Shown: piece by piece, positions 18,328 to 27,195 of the stretch
Layout of the letters: each line of letters begins with the position of its first letter
How positions within the stretch are numbered: position 1 is the stretch's first letter
Assembly (NCBI GenBank): GCA_963931435.1
Contig: OZ007012.1
Coordinates: 1,550,001-1,614,000, forward strand
DNA length: 64,000 nucleotides
DNA from: Coprousia sp963931435
Lineage (GTDB): Bacteria; Actinomycetota; Coriobacteriia; Coriobacteriales; Coriobacteriaceae
Direction of reading: 5' to 3'
Made by a program: the position numbers and the translations under genes
The notes under the pieces: generated by a model
The model's database searches: none
What the model saw: only the letters and a program-made list of their open reading frames with translations
What the model was told of the DNA's origin: nothing

Positions 18328-19513
18328 CGTTCAGAGCCTCCACTCCAGGAAGGGCCTTGCCCTCGACGAGCTCCATGGAGGCGCCGCCACCCGTGGAGAT
18401 CCAGGACATCTTGTCGGCCAGGTTGAACTTGTTCACGGCCGCGACGGAGTCGCCGCCGCCGATGATCGAGGTGCAGTCGGTGTTGGCCGCGACGGCCTCG
18501 GCAACGGCCTGGGTGCCGTGCGCGAACTGATCCATCTCGAAGACGCCCATGGGGCCGTTCCAGAAGACGGTCTTGGCCTCGGCGATGGCGTCGGCGTAGA
18601 GCTTCTCGGTCTTGGGGCCGATGTCCATGCCCATGCGGTCCGCCGGGATCTTGTCGGAGTCGACGACCTCGCCCACGGCGTCCTCGCCGAAGTGGTCGGT
18701 CACGACGTTGTCGACGGGGAGCAGGATCTTGACGCCCTTCTCCTCGGCCTTCTTGAGCATCTCACCCGCGCGCTCGACCCAATCGGGCTCCTGAAGCGAG
18801 GTGCCGACGGTGTAGCCTTTGGCCAGGAAGAAGGTGTAGGCCATGCCGCCACCGATGATGAGGGTGTCGGCGGAGTCGATGAGGTGGTCGAGCACGCCGA
18901 TCTTGGAGGACACCTTGGAGCCGCCCACGATGGCCACGAACGGGCGCTCGGGCTCGGCGAAGATGCTGGTCAGGGTGTCGACCTCCTTCTCGAGCAGGAA
19001 GCCCGCGACGGCCGGCAGGTACGCGGCCGGGCCCACCACGGAGCCCTGGGCGCGGTGCGCGGTGCCGAAGGCGTCGAGCACGAAGATGTCGCCATAGGAG
19101 GCGAGGATCTTGGCGATCTCGGGGTCGTTCTTCTTCTCGCGCTTGTCGAAGCGCACGTTCTCGAGCACGAGGATCTCGCCCGGCTCGAGGGCGTCGACCG
19201 CAGCCTTGGCCTTCTCGCCGTAGGTGTCATCGATGAACTTGACCTCGTAGCCGGTGAGCTCGGCGAGCTTGTCGGCGGCCGGCTTGAGCGAGAGCTCGGG
19301 CTCGGGACCGTCGCCCTTGGGGCGGCCGAGGTGGCTCATGAGGATGATCTTGGCGTTGTGCTCCTTGAGGTACTGGATGGTGGGGATGGCGGCGCGCACG
19401 CGCGTGTCATCGGTCACCACGCCATCCTTCAGGGGCACGTTGAAATCGACGCGCATGAGGACGCGCTTGCCGTCGACGTCGATGTCGCGGACGGTCTTCT
19501 TGGTGAAAGCCAT
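18317..19513 (-). CDS. pgk: Phosphoglycerate kinase
   Basis: Transfers phosphate from 1,3-bisphosphoglycerate to ADP in glycolysis. The 398-residue protein has the N-terminal signature RVLMRVDFNVPLKDG, then SHLGRPKG and GGSKVSSKIGVLDHL. Nucleotide binding is seen in NGPMGVFE and GGGDSVAAV. I prefer ATG 19513 (AAAGG nine bases upstream) over ATG 19519, which is too close to that site. A terminator-like hairpin lies between gap and pgk, so pgk is probably fed by readthrough from gap. Confidence 0.97.
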   Translation of the reverse strand: MAFTKKTVRDIDVDGKRVLMRVDFNVPLKDGVVTDDTRVRAAIPTIQYLKEHNAKIILMSHLGRPKGDGPEPELSLKPAADKLAELTGYEVKFIDDTYGEKAKAAVDALEPGEILVLENVRFDKREKKNDPEIAKILASYGDIFVLDAFGTAHRAQGSVVGPAAYLPAVAGFLLEKEVDTLTSIFAEPERPFVAIVGGSKVSSKIGVLDHLIDSADTLIIGGGMAYTFFLAKGYTVGTSLQEPDWVERAGEMLKKAEEKGVKILLPVDNVVTDHFGEDAVGEVVDSDKIPADRMGMDIGPKTEKLYADAIAEAKTVFWNGPMGVFEMDQFAHGTQAVAEAVAANTDCTSIIGGGDSVAAVNKFNLADKMSWISTGGGASMELVEGKALPGVEALNDAE

Positions 19514-19575
19514 GTGCATCTACCTTTCTCGTTCGAACTTTTTCCGTCTGATCGGGGCCCTAAGGGCGCCCATCG

Positions 19576-19620
19576 AAAAAGGGGCGCGGCTTCGGGCTTG
19601 AGCCCAAAGGCCGCGCCCCT
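19576..19620 (-). terminator. Partial terminator between gap and pgk
   Basis: GGGGCGCGGCCTTTGGGCT and AGCCCGAAGCCGCGCCCC form a long stem with TTTTTC on its minus-strand side. The pgk gene begins 63 bases further on. This arrangement usually makes gap much more abundant than the other enzymes. Confidence 0.85.
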
Positions 19621-19658
19621 GTCAGACGCTAAACGCGCTCAGAGCAGAACGCCTCCGC

Positions 19659-20684
19659 TTAGGCGACGAACTTCTCGAAGTACTTGATGGTGCGGACCAT
19701 CTGCGAGGTGTAGGAGTTCTCGTTGTCGTACCAAGAGGTGACCTGCACCAGGGTCTGGCCGTTGCCCAGATCGGAGCACATGGTCTGGGTGGCGTCGAAG
19801 ATCGAGCCATGGGTCTCGCCGATGATGTCGGTGGAGACGATGTCGTCCTCGTTGTAGGCGAAGGTCTCGGGGATGGTCTCAGCGTAGGCCTTCATGGCAG
19901 CGTTGACCTCGTCCTTGGTGACGACCTTGTCGACCACGGCGTAGAGGTTGGTCAGCGAACCGGTGGGGGTGGGAACGCGCTGGGCGGCACCGATGAGCTT
20001 GCCGTTGAGCTCGGGGAGCACCAGGCCGATGGCCTTGGCGGCACCGGTGGTGTTGGGGACGATGTTGACGGCGCAGGCACGGCTGCGGCGCTTGTTGCCC
20101 TTGCGCTGCGGGCCGTCGAGCGGCATCTGGTCGCCGGTCCAAGCGTGGATGGTGGTCATGATGCCGGACACGATGGGCGCGAAGTCGTTCAGGCCCTTGG
20201 CCATCGGGGCGAGGCAGTTGGTGGTGCAGGAGGCGGCGGAGATGATGTTGTCATCGGCCGTCAGGCTCTCATGGTTGACGTTGTAGACGATGGTCGGCAG
20301 GTCGTTGCCCGCAGGAGCGGAGATGACGACCTTCTTGGCGCCGGCGTTGATGTGGGCTTGGGCCTTCGCCTTGCTGGTGTAGAAGCCGGTGCACTCGAGC
20401 ACGACGTCGACGTCGAGATCGCCCCACGGCAGGTTGTTGGCGTCGGCCTCCTTGTAGATCTTGATCTCCTTGCCATCGACGATGATGGAGTCCTCGGTGG
20501 CCTCGACCTTGTGATCACGGGAGTAGTTGCCCTGCGTGGAGTCGTACTTCAGCAGGTAAGCCAGCATATCGGGAGAGGTGAGGTCGTTGATGGCGACGAT
20601 CTCGGAGCCCTCGTGACCGAACATCTGACGGAACGCCAGACGGCCGATGCGACCGAAGCCGTTGATAGCAACCTTTACTGCCAT
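19659..20684 (-). CDS. gap: Glyceraldehyde-3-phosphate dehydrogenase, type I
   Basis: NAD-dependent oxidation and phosphorylation of glyceraldehyde 3-phosphate. The protein has 341 residues. It shows the NAD-binding INGFGRIGRLAFRQ and the catalytic Cys in SAASCTTNCLAPMAK. RVPTPTGSLTN and the end SWYDNENSYTSQMVRT complete the fold. I chose ATG 20684, which has AAAGGAG upstream; an upstream in-frame start would add 18 non-family residues. A -10-like TATATT at 20762-20757 lies on the minus strand upstream. Confidence 0.97.
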   Translation of the reverse strand: MAVKVAINGFGRIGRLAFRQMFGHEGSEIVAINDLTSPDMLAYLLKYDSTQGNYSRDHKVEATEDSIIVDGKEIKIYKEADANNLPWGDLDVDVVLECTGFYTSKAKAQAHINAGAKKVVISAPAGNDLPTIVYNVNHESLTADDNIISAASCTTNCLAPMAKGLNDFAPIVSGIMTTIHAWTGDQMPLDGPQRKGNKRRSRACAVNIVPNTTGAAKAIGLVLPELNGKLIGAAQRVPTPTGSLTNLYAVVDKVVTKDEVNAAMKAYAETIPETFAYNEDDIVSTDIIGETHGSIFDATQTMCSDLGNGQTLVQVTSWYDNENSYTSQMVRTIKYFEKFVA

Positions 20685-20880
20685 TGTGTCTCCTTTCGTT
20701 AGGCCCCGGCGAGCTTTCTGCCCGCCGTCAGGGCCCACAAACTAACCACGCGTTCAATATACCTGTTTTTCGCAAACCGATTCACGTCGTTGCCGAGAAT
20801 TTGGCGAAAGGCTGATGTTTATGCACGCTTCAATTTACGCTGGTATAGACCTATTGAAACGTTTTTACTCGGGACGCTCC

Positions 20881-21810
20881 TCAGGCGCCTTCCTCTTCCA
20901 GGATCTTCTCCAGGCGCAGAACCCTGTGGTAGAGCGCGGATTTGGAGAGCGGCGGCGAGGCCATCTGCCCAAGGTCGCGCAGCGAGAGATCGGGGTGCGC
21001 CTCGCGCAGGTCGCAGAACGCCCTCAGCGCATCAGGCAGGCCCTCGCGCAGCCCCCTGCGATCAAGTTCCTCGATGAGCTCGAGCTGGTGCTGGGCGGCG
21101 CCGGCGGTGCGCGTCTGGTTGGCCACCTCGGCGTTGACCTTGCGGTTCACATCGTTCTTGACCGACTTCATGGTGCGGGCGCCCTCGATGTCGCCGACGC
21201 TCCTGCGCGCGCCCACCGCGCGCAGGAGGCGGCAGATGTCCTCGGCGCTCTTGAGGTACACCGCGAAGGCGCCACGGCGCTGGTTGACGCGGGCGCGGGC
21301 CCCGGTCTGCTCGATGAGCGCGCGCAGGGCCTCGGCGAGCTCCTCGGTCGCCACGGCGATCTCCAGATGCAGGTCTCCGCGCGGATCCGCCACGAACCCG
21401 CCCGCGATGAGCGCGCCGCGCAGGTAGGCGAGCCGGCAGCAGGGCCGGGCCACCACGTGCCGCGGGATGCCGGCCACGAGCCCGCCGCGCCTGTCGAGGA
21501 TGCCCAGGAGCACGAGGGCCTTGTCGAGCCCCGGCTGCTCGGGCAGGGTGATGAGGTAGTTGCGCACCTTGTGGAGCACCGAACGGCGGGCGGTGAGCTC
21601 GGTCTTGAGGCCCAGGACCTCGTGCGTGAGCCCGATCATGGTGCGCGCCACCGCGCCCGTCTCGGTGGCGACGGTGAGGCGCACCCCCTGCCCGGTGATG
21701 GAGAGCGTGCCGCTCACGCGCACCAGCGCCGCGAGCGTCGCCAGGTTGCAGTACTCGCATGTGGGCGCGCAGCGCGACAGCTCGTCGCGCACCTCGGCCG
21801 TAAACGACAC
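20881..21810 (-). CDS. whiA: Sporulation/cell-division regulator WhiA
   Basis: WhiA is a DNA-binding protein with a degenerate LAGLIDADG homing-endonuclease domain and a C-terminal helix-turn-helix. It influences division and, in Streptomyces, sporulation. The 309-residue protein opens with SFTAEVRDELSRC. The LAGLIDADG-like part contains CCRLAYLRGALIAGGFV. The C-terminal helix-turn-helix contains LRDLGQMASPPLSKSALYHRVLRLEKI. The start is GTG 21810 with GGGAGGGG just upstream. rapZ lies 42 bases upstream and the two are probably one operon. The yvcK gene that usually lies between them is absent. Confidence 0.95.
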   Translation of the reverse strand: MSFTAEVRDELSRCAPTCEYCNLATLAALVRVSGTLSITGQGVRLTVATETGAVARTMIGLTHEVLGLKTELTARRSVLHKVRNYLITLPEQPGLDKALVLLGILDRRGGLVAGIPRHVVARPCCRLAYLRGALIAGGFVADPRGDLHLEIAVATEELAEALRALIEQTGARARVNQRRGAFAVYLKSAEDICRLLRAVGARRSVGDIEGARTMKSVKNDVNRKVNAEVANQTRTAGAAQHQLELIEELDRRGLREGLPDALRAFCDLREAHPDLSLRDLGQMASPPLSKSALYHRVLRLEKILEEEGA

Positions 21811-21852
21811 GTTCCCCTCCCCTCTTCGTCCTGTCTCCGCACCGGCGCGCCC

Positions 21853-22788
21853 TCAGTGCGCCTCGCCCTCCGCGGTGAGGTTCGCGCGGGCGAGGTCGCG
21901 ATGGGCTATGGCCACATGGTAGCCCTGCCCCGCGAGGTAGCGCCCCGTCGCCTCGGCGATCGCCACCGAGCGGTGCTGGCCGCCCGTGCAGCCCACCGCG
22001 ATGGAGAGCTGGGGCTTGCCCTCGGCGATGTAGCCGGGCATCACCGCGTCGAGCAGCTGGCACCAGGCGCGCCAGAACTCCTGCGTCTTGGGGTGGTCGA
22101 GCACGAACGAGGAGACCTTCTCGTCGAGGCCGGTGAGGCGGCGCATCTCGGGGTCGTAGAACGGGTTCGGGAGGAACCGCACGTCAATCATGATGTCCGC
22201 CTCGGCGGGGAGCCCGTGCTTGAAGCCGAACGAGAACACGCGCACCTCCATGAGCTGCTGGTCGGTGAGCTCGGAGAAGGCGGCGCGCAGCATCGTGCGC
22301 AGCGTCGAGGTGGCCAGGTGCGAGGTGTCGATAATCATGTCGGCCCGCTCGCGCACCGCGGCGAGCTGCCGGCGCTCGCGGGCGATGGCGTCGGCGGTGC
22401 TCTCGCCGGGCATGGCGAGCGGATGGCGCCGGCGGTTCTCGTTGTAACGGCGCATGAGCACCTCGTCGGAAGCCTCGAGGTAGACGAGGTCGACCGACAT
22501 CTCGTGTTCCTCGAGCGCCTCCACCACGTCCACGAGCTCGTCGAAGAGCCCCTGGCTGCGCAGGTCGCAGGTGACGGCGAGGTGCCGCCCCACGCCGGCG
22601 TTGATGCCCACGAGCTCGGCGAGCTGCTGGATGAGGCGCGGTGGCAGGTTGTCGATGCAGAAGTAGCCCATGTCCTCGAAGACGTGCATGGCCTGGGTGC
22701 GGCCGGAGCCGGACATGCCGGTGATGATCACGATGTCGGGCACGCGCTCGGCGCTCTCGCGCCGGCGGATCGCCTCGTCGCTCGCCAT
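21853..22788 (-). CDS. rapZ: RNase adapter / nucleotide-binding protein RapZ (YvcJ)
   Basis: RapZ proteins bind nucleotides. In E. coli RapZ guides RNase E to a small RNA controlling glucosamine-6-phosphate synthase; the role in Actinobacteria is less clear. The 311-residue protein has an N-terminal P-loop reading GMSGSGRTQA, where Arg replaces the usual Lys. Further motifs are GYFCIDNLPP, VYLEASDEVLMRRY, RFLPNPFYD and the C-terminal GCTGGQHRSV. It starts at ATG 22788 with AAGGAGG upstream and precedes whiA. A single perfect DnaA-box sequence lies in its 5' region (22815-22823). Confidence 0.95.
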   Translation of the reverse strand: MASDEAIRRRESAERVPDIVIITGMSGSGRTQAMHVFEDMGYFCIDNLPPRLIQQLAELVGINAGVGRHLAVTCDLRSQGLFDELVDVVEALEEHEMSVDLVYLEASDEVLMRRYNENRRRHPLAMPGESTADAIARERRQLAAVRERADMIIDTSHLATSTLRTMLRAAFSELTDQQLMEVRVFSFGFKHGLPAEADIMIDVRFLPNPFYDPEMRRLTGLDEKVSSFVLDHPKTQEFWRAWCQLLDAVMPGYIAEGKPQLSIAVGCTGGQHRSVAIAEATGRYLAGQGYHVAIAHRDLARANLTAEGEAH

Positions 22789-23131
22789 GGTCTACCTCCT
22801 TAACACGTTGCGCCTGTGGATAAGTATAACCGTGCGGCCGCGGGGACAGGCGCTTGGTCGCGCGCACCTCGTGGGACAAAGAGCCGGTCCCCTTTGTCGC
22901 ACCCTCTGCTACGGAGCCGGGCTTCCCAGGTGCCGCAGATTGCCGCGAAAGATGAGGGCATGGGCCTTCGCGCCATGCCCGAAGTCTTGAGCGACAAAAT
23001 GCGGTGCCTGGGGAGGCCGACGCCGCCCCGCTGCAGTGCGCCAGATCGGCCTGAAAGAGGAGGGAGTACGCCTTGCGCGCGGCGACCGACGATTGAGGGC
23101 CGAGGTGGCGTGCCGCAGCGGGCCGGCAGGG
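22789..23131 (-). other. Intergenic region between uvrC and rapZ with a REP-like hairpin
   Basis: No gene is seen. A hairpin at 22871-22902 has an 11-bp stem with one mismatch (GTGGGACAAAG/CTTTGTCGCAC) and loop AGCCGGTCCC. It resembles REP elements of the GGGACAAAGG type found with RAYT transposases. A -10-like TATACT (about 22829-22824) and a DnaA-box sequence TTATCCACA (22823-22815) precede rapZ. Confidence 0.4.
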
Positions 23132-25183
23132 TTAGTCGGCGTTCTTCCAGGCCCGCAGCGTCTCGTACACCGCCTCGGCCACCTGGCGCGGGACGCCCTT
23201 GACCTGTGCGATGTCGTCCACGCTTGCCGCGCGCAGCCGCTTCATCGAGCCAAAGTGCCGCATGATCGCCTTCTTGCGCGTGGGGCCCACGCCCTCCACC
23301 TCGTCGAGCACGCTCACGGTCATGGCCTTGTCGCGCAGCTCGCGATGGAAGGTGATGGCGAAGCGGTGCGCTTCGTCGCGGACCTGCTTGATGAGGTAGA
23401 GCGAGGCCGAGCCGTTGGGCAGCACGACGGGCGTGTCGTCCCAGGGGACGAACACCTCCTCGTCGGCCTTGGCGAGGCCGCAGACCGGGATATCGAGGCC
23501 CAGTTCCTCAAGCTGAGTCAGGGCCGCGGTGAGCTGAGGCTTGCCGCCATCGACCACGAGCAGGTCGGGACGGCTGCCGAAGCGCTCGTCGGCCATGCGC
23601 TCCGGCGCGTAGCGGCGGCCCAGCACCTCCTGCATGGAGAGGAAGTCGTTGGCCTCCCCCGTGATGGAGCGGATCTTGAAGCGGCGGTACTGGCCCTTGT
23701 CGGGCTTGCCGTTGGTGAACACCACCATGGACGCGACGGTGAACGCCCCGTGGATGGTGGAAATGTCGAAGCACTCGATGCGCAGCGGCGGCGCGGGCAG
23801 CGCCAGCGCGCTCTCCAGCTGCAGGAGGGCCTGGTTGGTGCGGTCGTCGGCGTAGCCGGTGCGCATCATGTAGCGCATGAGCACGTGCCGGGCGTTGCGC
23901 TCGGCCATCTCCATGAGGCGGTGCTTCTCGCCGCGCTGCGGGCGATGCAGGCGCGCGACGCGCCCGCGCTTGCCGGCGAGCCACTCCCCGATCACCTCGG
24001 CATCCGCCAGATCGACGGCGAGATCGACCTCGGAGGGGATGTCGGAGGTCTCGTCGTAGTAGCGCTTGATGAACCCCGCGGCGAGCTCCTCCTCGTCCAC
24101 GTCGAGCCCCTTGTCCAGGATGAACTCGCAGGTGCGCACCACGACGCCCTCGCGCACCACGAACACGCAGGCGCCGGCGATGGTCTCCTCGCGGTAGAAC
24201 CCGATGGAGTCGATGTCCACGCTGGAGGGGAAGACCACCTGCTGGCGGTCGTCGAGTCCCGCGATCACCTCGAGACGTCGCTTGATGCGCCCCGCGCGCT
24301 CGAAATCCAGGTCGGCAGCCGCCTCGGCCATCTCCGCCTTGAGCTCGCCCACCACCTCGGAGCGCTTGCCGGAGAGGAACCGCTCGACGCGGCGGACGTT
24401 TCTGGCGTACTCAGCCGGCGTGACGGCCCCCACGCACGCCCCGGGGCCGCGTCCCACGTGGTAGTCGAAGCACGGGCGCCCCTTCTCGGCGCAGATGAGA
24501 TTGATGATGTCCTCGTCGCCCTTGTGCGCCTCGGCGATACGCCGGCAGCGCTTCCACTCGGCGCAGGTCGCGATGCAGATGGGGATGACCTTGCGGATGG
24601 TGTCGATGGTGTCGCGCGCGGCGCGGCTGTCGGTGTAGGGCCCGAAGTAGCGCGTACCCGGCCGGTGCCGCTCGCGCGTGTACTTGATGGCCGGGAAGAG
24701 GTCACCCTTGGTGAGGGCGATGAAGGGGTAGCTCTTGTCGTCCTTGAAGTCGACGTTGAAATAGGGATGGTACTGCCCGATGAGGTTGCGCTCCAGCACG
24801 AGCGCCTCGTGCTCGCTCTCCACCACGATGTAGTCGAAGCTGCGCACGAGCTGCATCATGAGCGGAATCTTCTGGCGGTCGTCGGTGAGCGTGACGTACT
24901 GGCGCATGCGGGCGCGCAGGTTCTTGGCCTTGCCCACGTAGATCACGGTGCCCGCGGCGTCCTTCCACAGATAGCACCCCGGGCTCGTGGGAACCTTCGC
25001 CACCTGGTCCACCAGGCTCGGCTCCACGCCCGCCGCGCTCACGGCCGCGCGGGCAGCCGCTGCGCTGCCGGGCAGGGCCTCGTCGAAGCCCGCGGGAACG
25101 CCGTCTGCCGGCGCCGGGGCGCCTTGCGCGGGATCGGCGGGCGCGGCGGGCTCGACGCGGTAGCGGCCCTTCTCCTCCGCCAT
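23132..25183 (-). CDS. uvrC: Excinuclease ABC subunit C (UvrC)
   Basis: UvrC cuts DNA on both sides of a lesion in nucleotide excision repair. The 683-residue protein has an Ala/Pro-rich extension of about 45 residues. The GIY-YIG nuclease follows (SPGCYLWKDAAGTVIYVGKA in part, R-rich helix after it). A UVR motif (DLDFERAGRIKRRLEVI) comes next, then the RNase-H-like C-terminal nuclease (LLVVDGGKPQL) and a helix-hairpin-helix end (VEGVGPTRKKAIMRHFGS). ATG 25183 shares one base with the murJ stop; TTG 25186 is an alternative. Its partners uvrA (29048-31927) and uvrB (37073-39319) are nearby but not in this operon. Confidence 0.96.
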   Translation of the reverse strand: MAEEKGRYRVEPAAPADPAQGAPAPADGVPAGFDEALPGSAAAARAAVSAAGVEPSLVDQVAKVPTSPGCYLWKDAAGTVIYVGKAKNLRARMRQYVTLTDDRQKIPLMMQLVRSFDYIVVESEHEALVLERNLIGQYHPYFNVDFKDDKSYPFIALTKGDLFPAIKYTRERHRPGTRYFGPYTDSRAARDTIDTIRKVIPICIATCAEWKRCRRIAEAHKGDEDIINLICAEKGRPCFDYHVGRGPGACVGAVTPAEYARNVRRVERFLSGKRSEVVGELKAEMAEAAADLDFERAGRIKRRLEVIAGLDDRQQVVFPSSVDIDSIGFYREETIAGACVFVVREGVVVRTCEFILDKGLDVDEEELAAGFIKRYYDETSDIPSEVDLAVDLADAEVIGEWLAGKRGRVARLHRPQRGEKHRLMEMAERNARHVLMRYMMRTGYADDRTNQALLQLESALALPAPPLRIECFDISTIHGAFTVASMVVFTNGKPDKGQYRRFKIRSITGEANDFLSMQEVLGRRYAPERMADERFGSRPDLLVVDGGKPQLTAALTQLEELGLDIPVCGLAKADEEVFVPWDDTPVVLPNGSASLYLIKQVRDEAHRFAITFHRELRDKAMTVSVLDEVEGVGPTRKKAIMRHFGSMKRLRAASVDDIAQVKGVPRQVAEAVYETLRAWKNAD

Positions 25184-27195
25184 CAACGGCTCCTACGCGT
25201 GAAGCGGCCGAGGAGCACCGTGAGCATCGAGGCCTCGGGGAGCCTGAGCGCCACGGCGGGCGCGAACGTCACCACGAGCGAGACGGTGCCAGAAAGCGCG
25301 ACGTAGCCGACCGTCTGCAGGATGGGCGCGACCTGCGCGGTGCCATCGGCGGCGTAGGTGACGAGCGGGGCGACGAACGCCTGCAGCAGCTGCAGCACGC
25401 CCGCGCCCGCCGCCGCGCCGAGCCCGCCCAGGACGAGGCCCCACACGAGACCGCGCGCGATGACGGCGAGGTGCATGCCCTTGAGGCGGCGACGCATCCA
25501 CACGAGCGCCGCCAGGGCCGTGGCGCCGTAGGAGGCGAGCATCGAGAGCGCGATCTGCGGCATGCCGCCGGCCGCCGCGACGCCCAGCCCCAGCGCCCAC
25601 GCCATCTCAGCGAGCGCGCCGAGCAGCACGAATGCAGCATAGGGGCGCATGTCGCGCAGGGCGGAGCACCCCTTCTGCATGAGCATGCTCACGCCGTACA
25701 GCGGCAGCGACGGCGCCAGGAAGCACAGGTACTCGCTCACGAGCGCCACGCCATCCAGGTCGAACTTGCCCGAGCAGTAGATCATGTTGAGTGGGAAGCT
25801 GAACACCATGAGGTAGAGCGCGAACGGGATGAGCAGGAAGAACTGCTCGGCGATACCCGAGGCCAGCCCCGAGCGCACCGCGTCAAGGTCGTCGGCCGCC
25901 GCGTCGCGGGCGAGCTCGGTGTAGAGCGCCGTGTTGAGCGAGGCGGAGATGAGCGCGTAGGGCAACGTGTACCACAGGCGCGCGTAGGCGGCCACCGAGG
26001 CACCCGTCTCGGGCTGGACGGCGAGCGCGGCCGAGTTCTGCACCGAGGCGGTCACGAGCGTGCACACCGCCGCGAGCACCGTGGGGATGCCGAGGGCGAG
26101 CGTCTTCTTGAGCAGGGGGTCCTTGAGGTCGATGTGCAGACGCGGGTGTATGCCGTACCTGGCGAGCGCCGGGATCTGGCAGGCCATCTGCACCGCGACG
26201 CCCGCGGTGGTGCCCACGGCGACCACGGTGATGGCGAGCCCCTGGTTGATGGGCTCCAGCACGGGGAACGCCGCGAAGCTCGCGATCACCACGATGTTGT
26301 TGAGCACCGGGGCGAAGTTGGACCAGAAGTAGTCGCGATGCGCGTTGAGCACGCCCGAGAACACCGATCCCAGGCCGTAGAAGAGGATCTGCACCGCGAA
26401 GATGCGGAAGAAGTACACCGCGACGTCGAGCTCATCGCCCGCGCTCATGAACGCCTGGGTCCAGATGAGGCCGGGTGCGAACACGATGGCCGCGACCGAC
26501 ACCGTGCCCAGAAGCACGAGCAGGATCGAAAGCAGGTTGCCCACGTAGGCGTTGGCGCCCGCGCGCCCGCCGTTGCGGCGCGCCTCCATGTACACGGGCA
26601 AAAACGCCGTGACGAGCATGCCGCCCACCACGAGCTCGTAGAGCATGTTGGGCAGGTTGTTGGCGATGTTGTACGAGGAGGCGAGAAACGAGACGCCGAA
26701 CGCCAGGCCCATGACCCAGGTGCGCGCGAACCCGGTGATGCGCGAGATGATGATGAGTCCGGTCATGAGGCCCGCCGAGCGACCCACGCTCGCGTAGTCG
26801 CCGGCGCCGGAGAGATCGTCGTCCTCATCCGCCGCCGGTGCCCCGGCGGCACCGACAGAGCCGGTGCGCCCCGCATCCGGCACGTCCGCGTCGTCCGGTA
26901 CGCTAGGTGCGTTCGGGACGAAGAGGGCGTCATCCGGAGCGCCCGTCGCCTCCCCCATCGGGCGCGCGTGCCTGCGGGAGCCCCGCTCCAGAGGATGTGC
27001 GGCGCCCGCCTCGGCCGCCGCGAGGAAGACGGCGGTCTCATCGGGGCGCACGCGGGGCCGAGCAGCGCGATCCGCCTCGGCGGCGCGGGCCGCGGCGAGG
27101 AACACGGACGTCTCATCGGGGCGCGCCGCCTCGGGCGTCCGCTGCCCGCCCACCGTCTTGAAGTGCTTGCCGCGCGGACGATCGCCCTCGCTCAT
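25183..27195 (-). CDS. murJ: Lipid II flippase MurJ (MviN) with a long cytoplasmic N-terminal extension
   Basis: MurJ moves the peptidoglycan precursor lipid II across the membrane. The 670-residue protein has a polar extension of about 140 residues and then the MATE-like fold of about 14 membrane segments. Family motifs include GFARTWVMGLAFGVSFLASS and NNLPNMLYELVVGG. The extension contains two copies of a 12-residue unit, RPDETSVFLAAA (25-36) and RPDETAVFLAAA (50-61). These resemble the ETTSVF phospho-threonine motif of actinobacterial FHA proteins such as GarA. I chose ATG 27195 because it overlaps the ybaK stop (ATGA); the frame extends further upstream only over ybaK. The stop overlaps uvrC. 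Confidence 0.92.
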   Translation of the reverse strand: MSEGDRPRGKHFKTVGGQRTPEAARPDETSVFLAAARAAEADRAARPRVRPDETAVFLAAAEAGAAHPLERGSRRHARPMGEATGAPDDALFVPNAPSVPDDADVPDAGRTGSVGAAGAPAADEDDDLSGAGDYASVGRSAGLMTGLIIISRITGFARTWVMGLAFGVSFLASSYNIANNLPNMLYELVVGGMLVTAFLPVYMEARRNGGRAGANAYVGNLLSILLVLLGTVSVAAIVFAPGLIWTQAFMSAGDELDVAVYFFRIFAVQILFYGLGSVFSGVLNAHRDYFWSNFAPVLNNIVVIASFAAFPVLEPINQGLAITVVAVGTTAGVAVQMACQIPALARYGIHPRLHIDLKDPLLKKTLALGIPTVLAAVCTLVTASVQNSAALAVQPETGASVAAYARLWYTLPYALISASLNTALYTELARDAAADDLDAVRSGLASGIAEQFFLLIPFALYLMVFSFPLNMIYCSGKFDLDGVALVSEYLCFLAPSLPLYGVSMLMQKGCSALRDMRPYAAFVLLGALAEMAWALGLGVAAAGGMPQIALSMLASYGATALAALVWMRRRLKGMHLAVIARGLVWGLVLGGLGAAAGAGVLQLLQAFVAPLVTYAADGTAQVAPILQTVGYVALSGTVSLVVTFAPAVALRLPEASMLTVLLGRFTRRSR

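Noticed and set aside
22815..22823. Perfect DnaA box as a sign of a replication origin
   Set aside because: It is a single box with no cluster, AT-rich unwinding region, dnaA or dnaN nearby.
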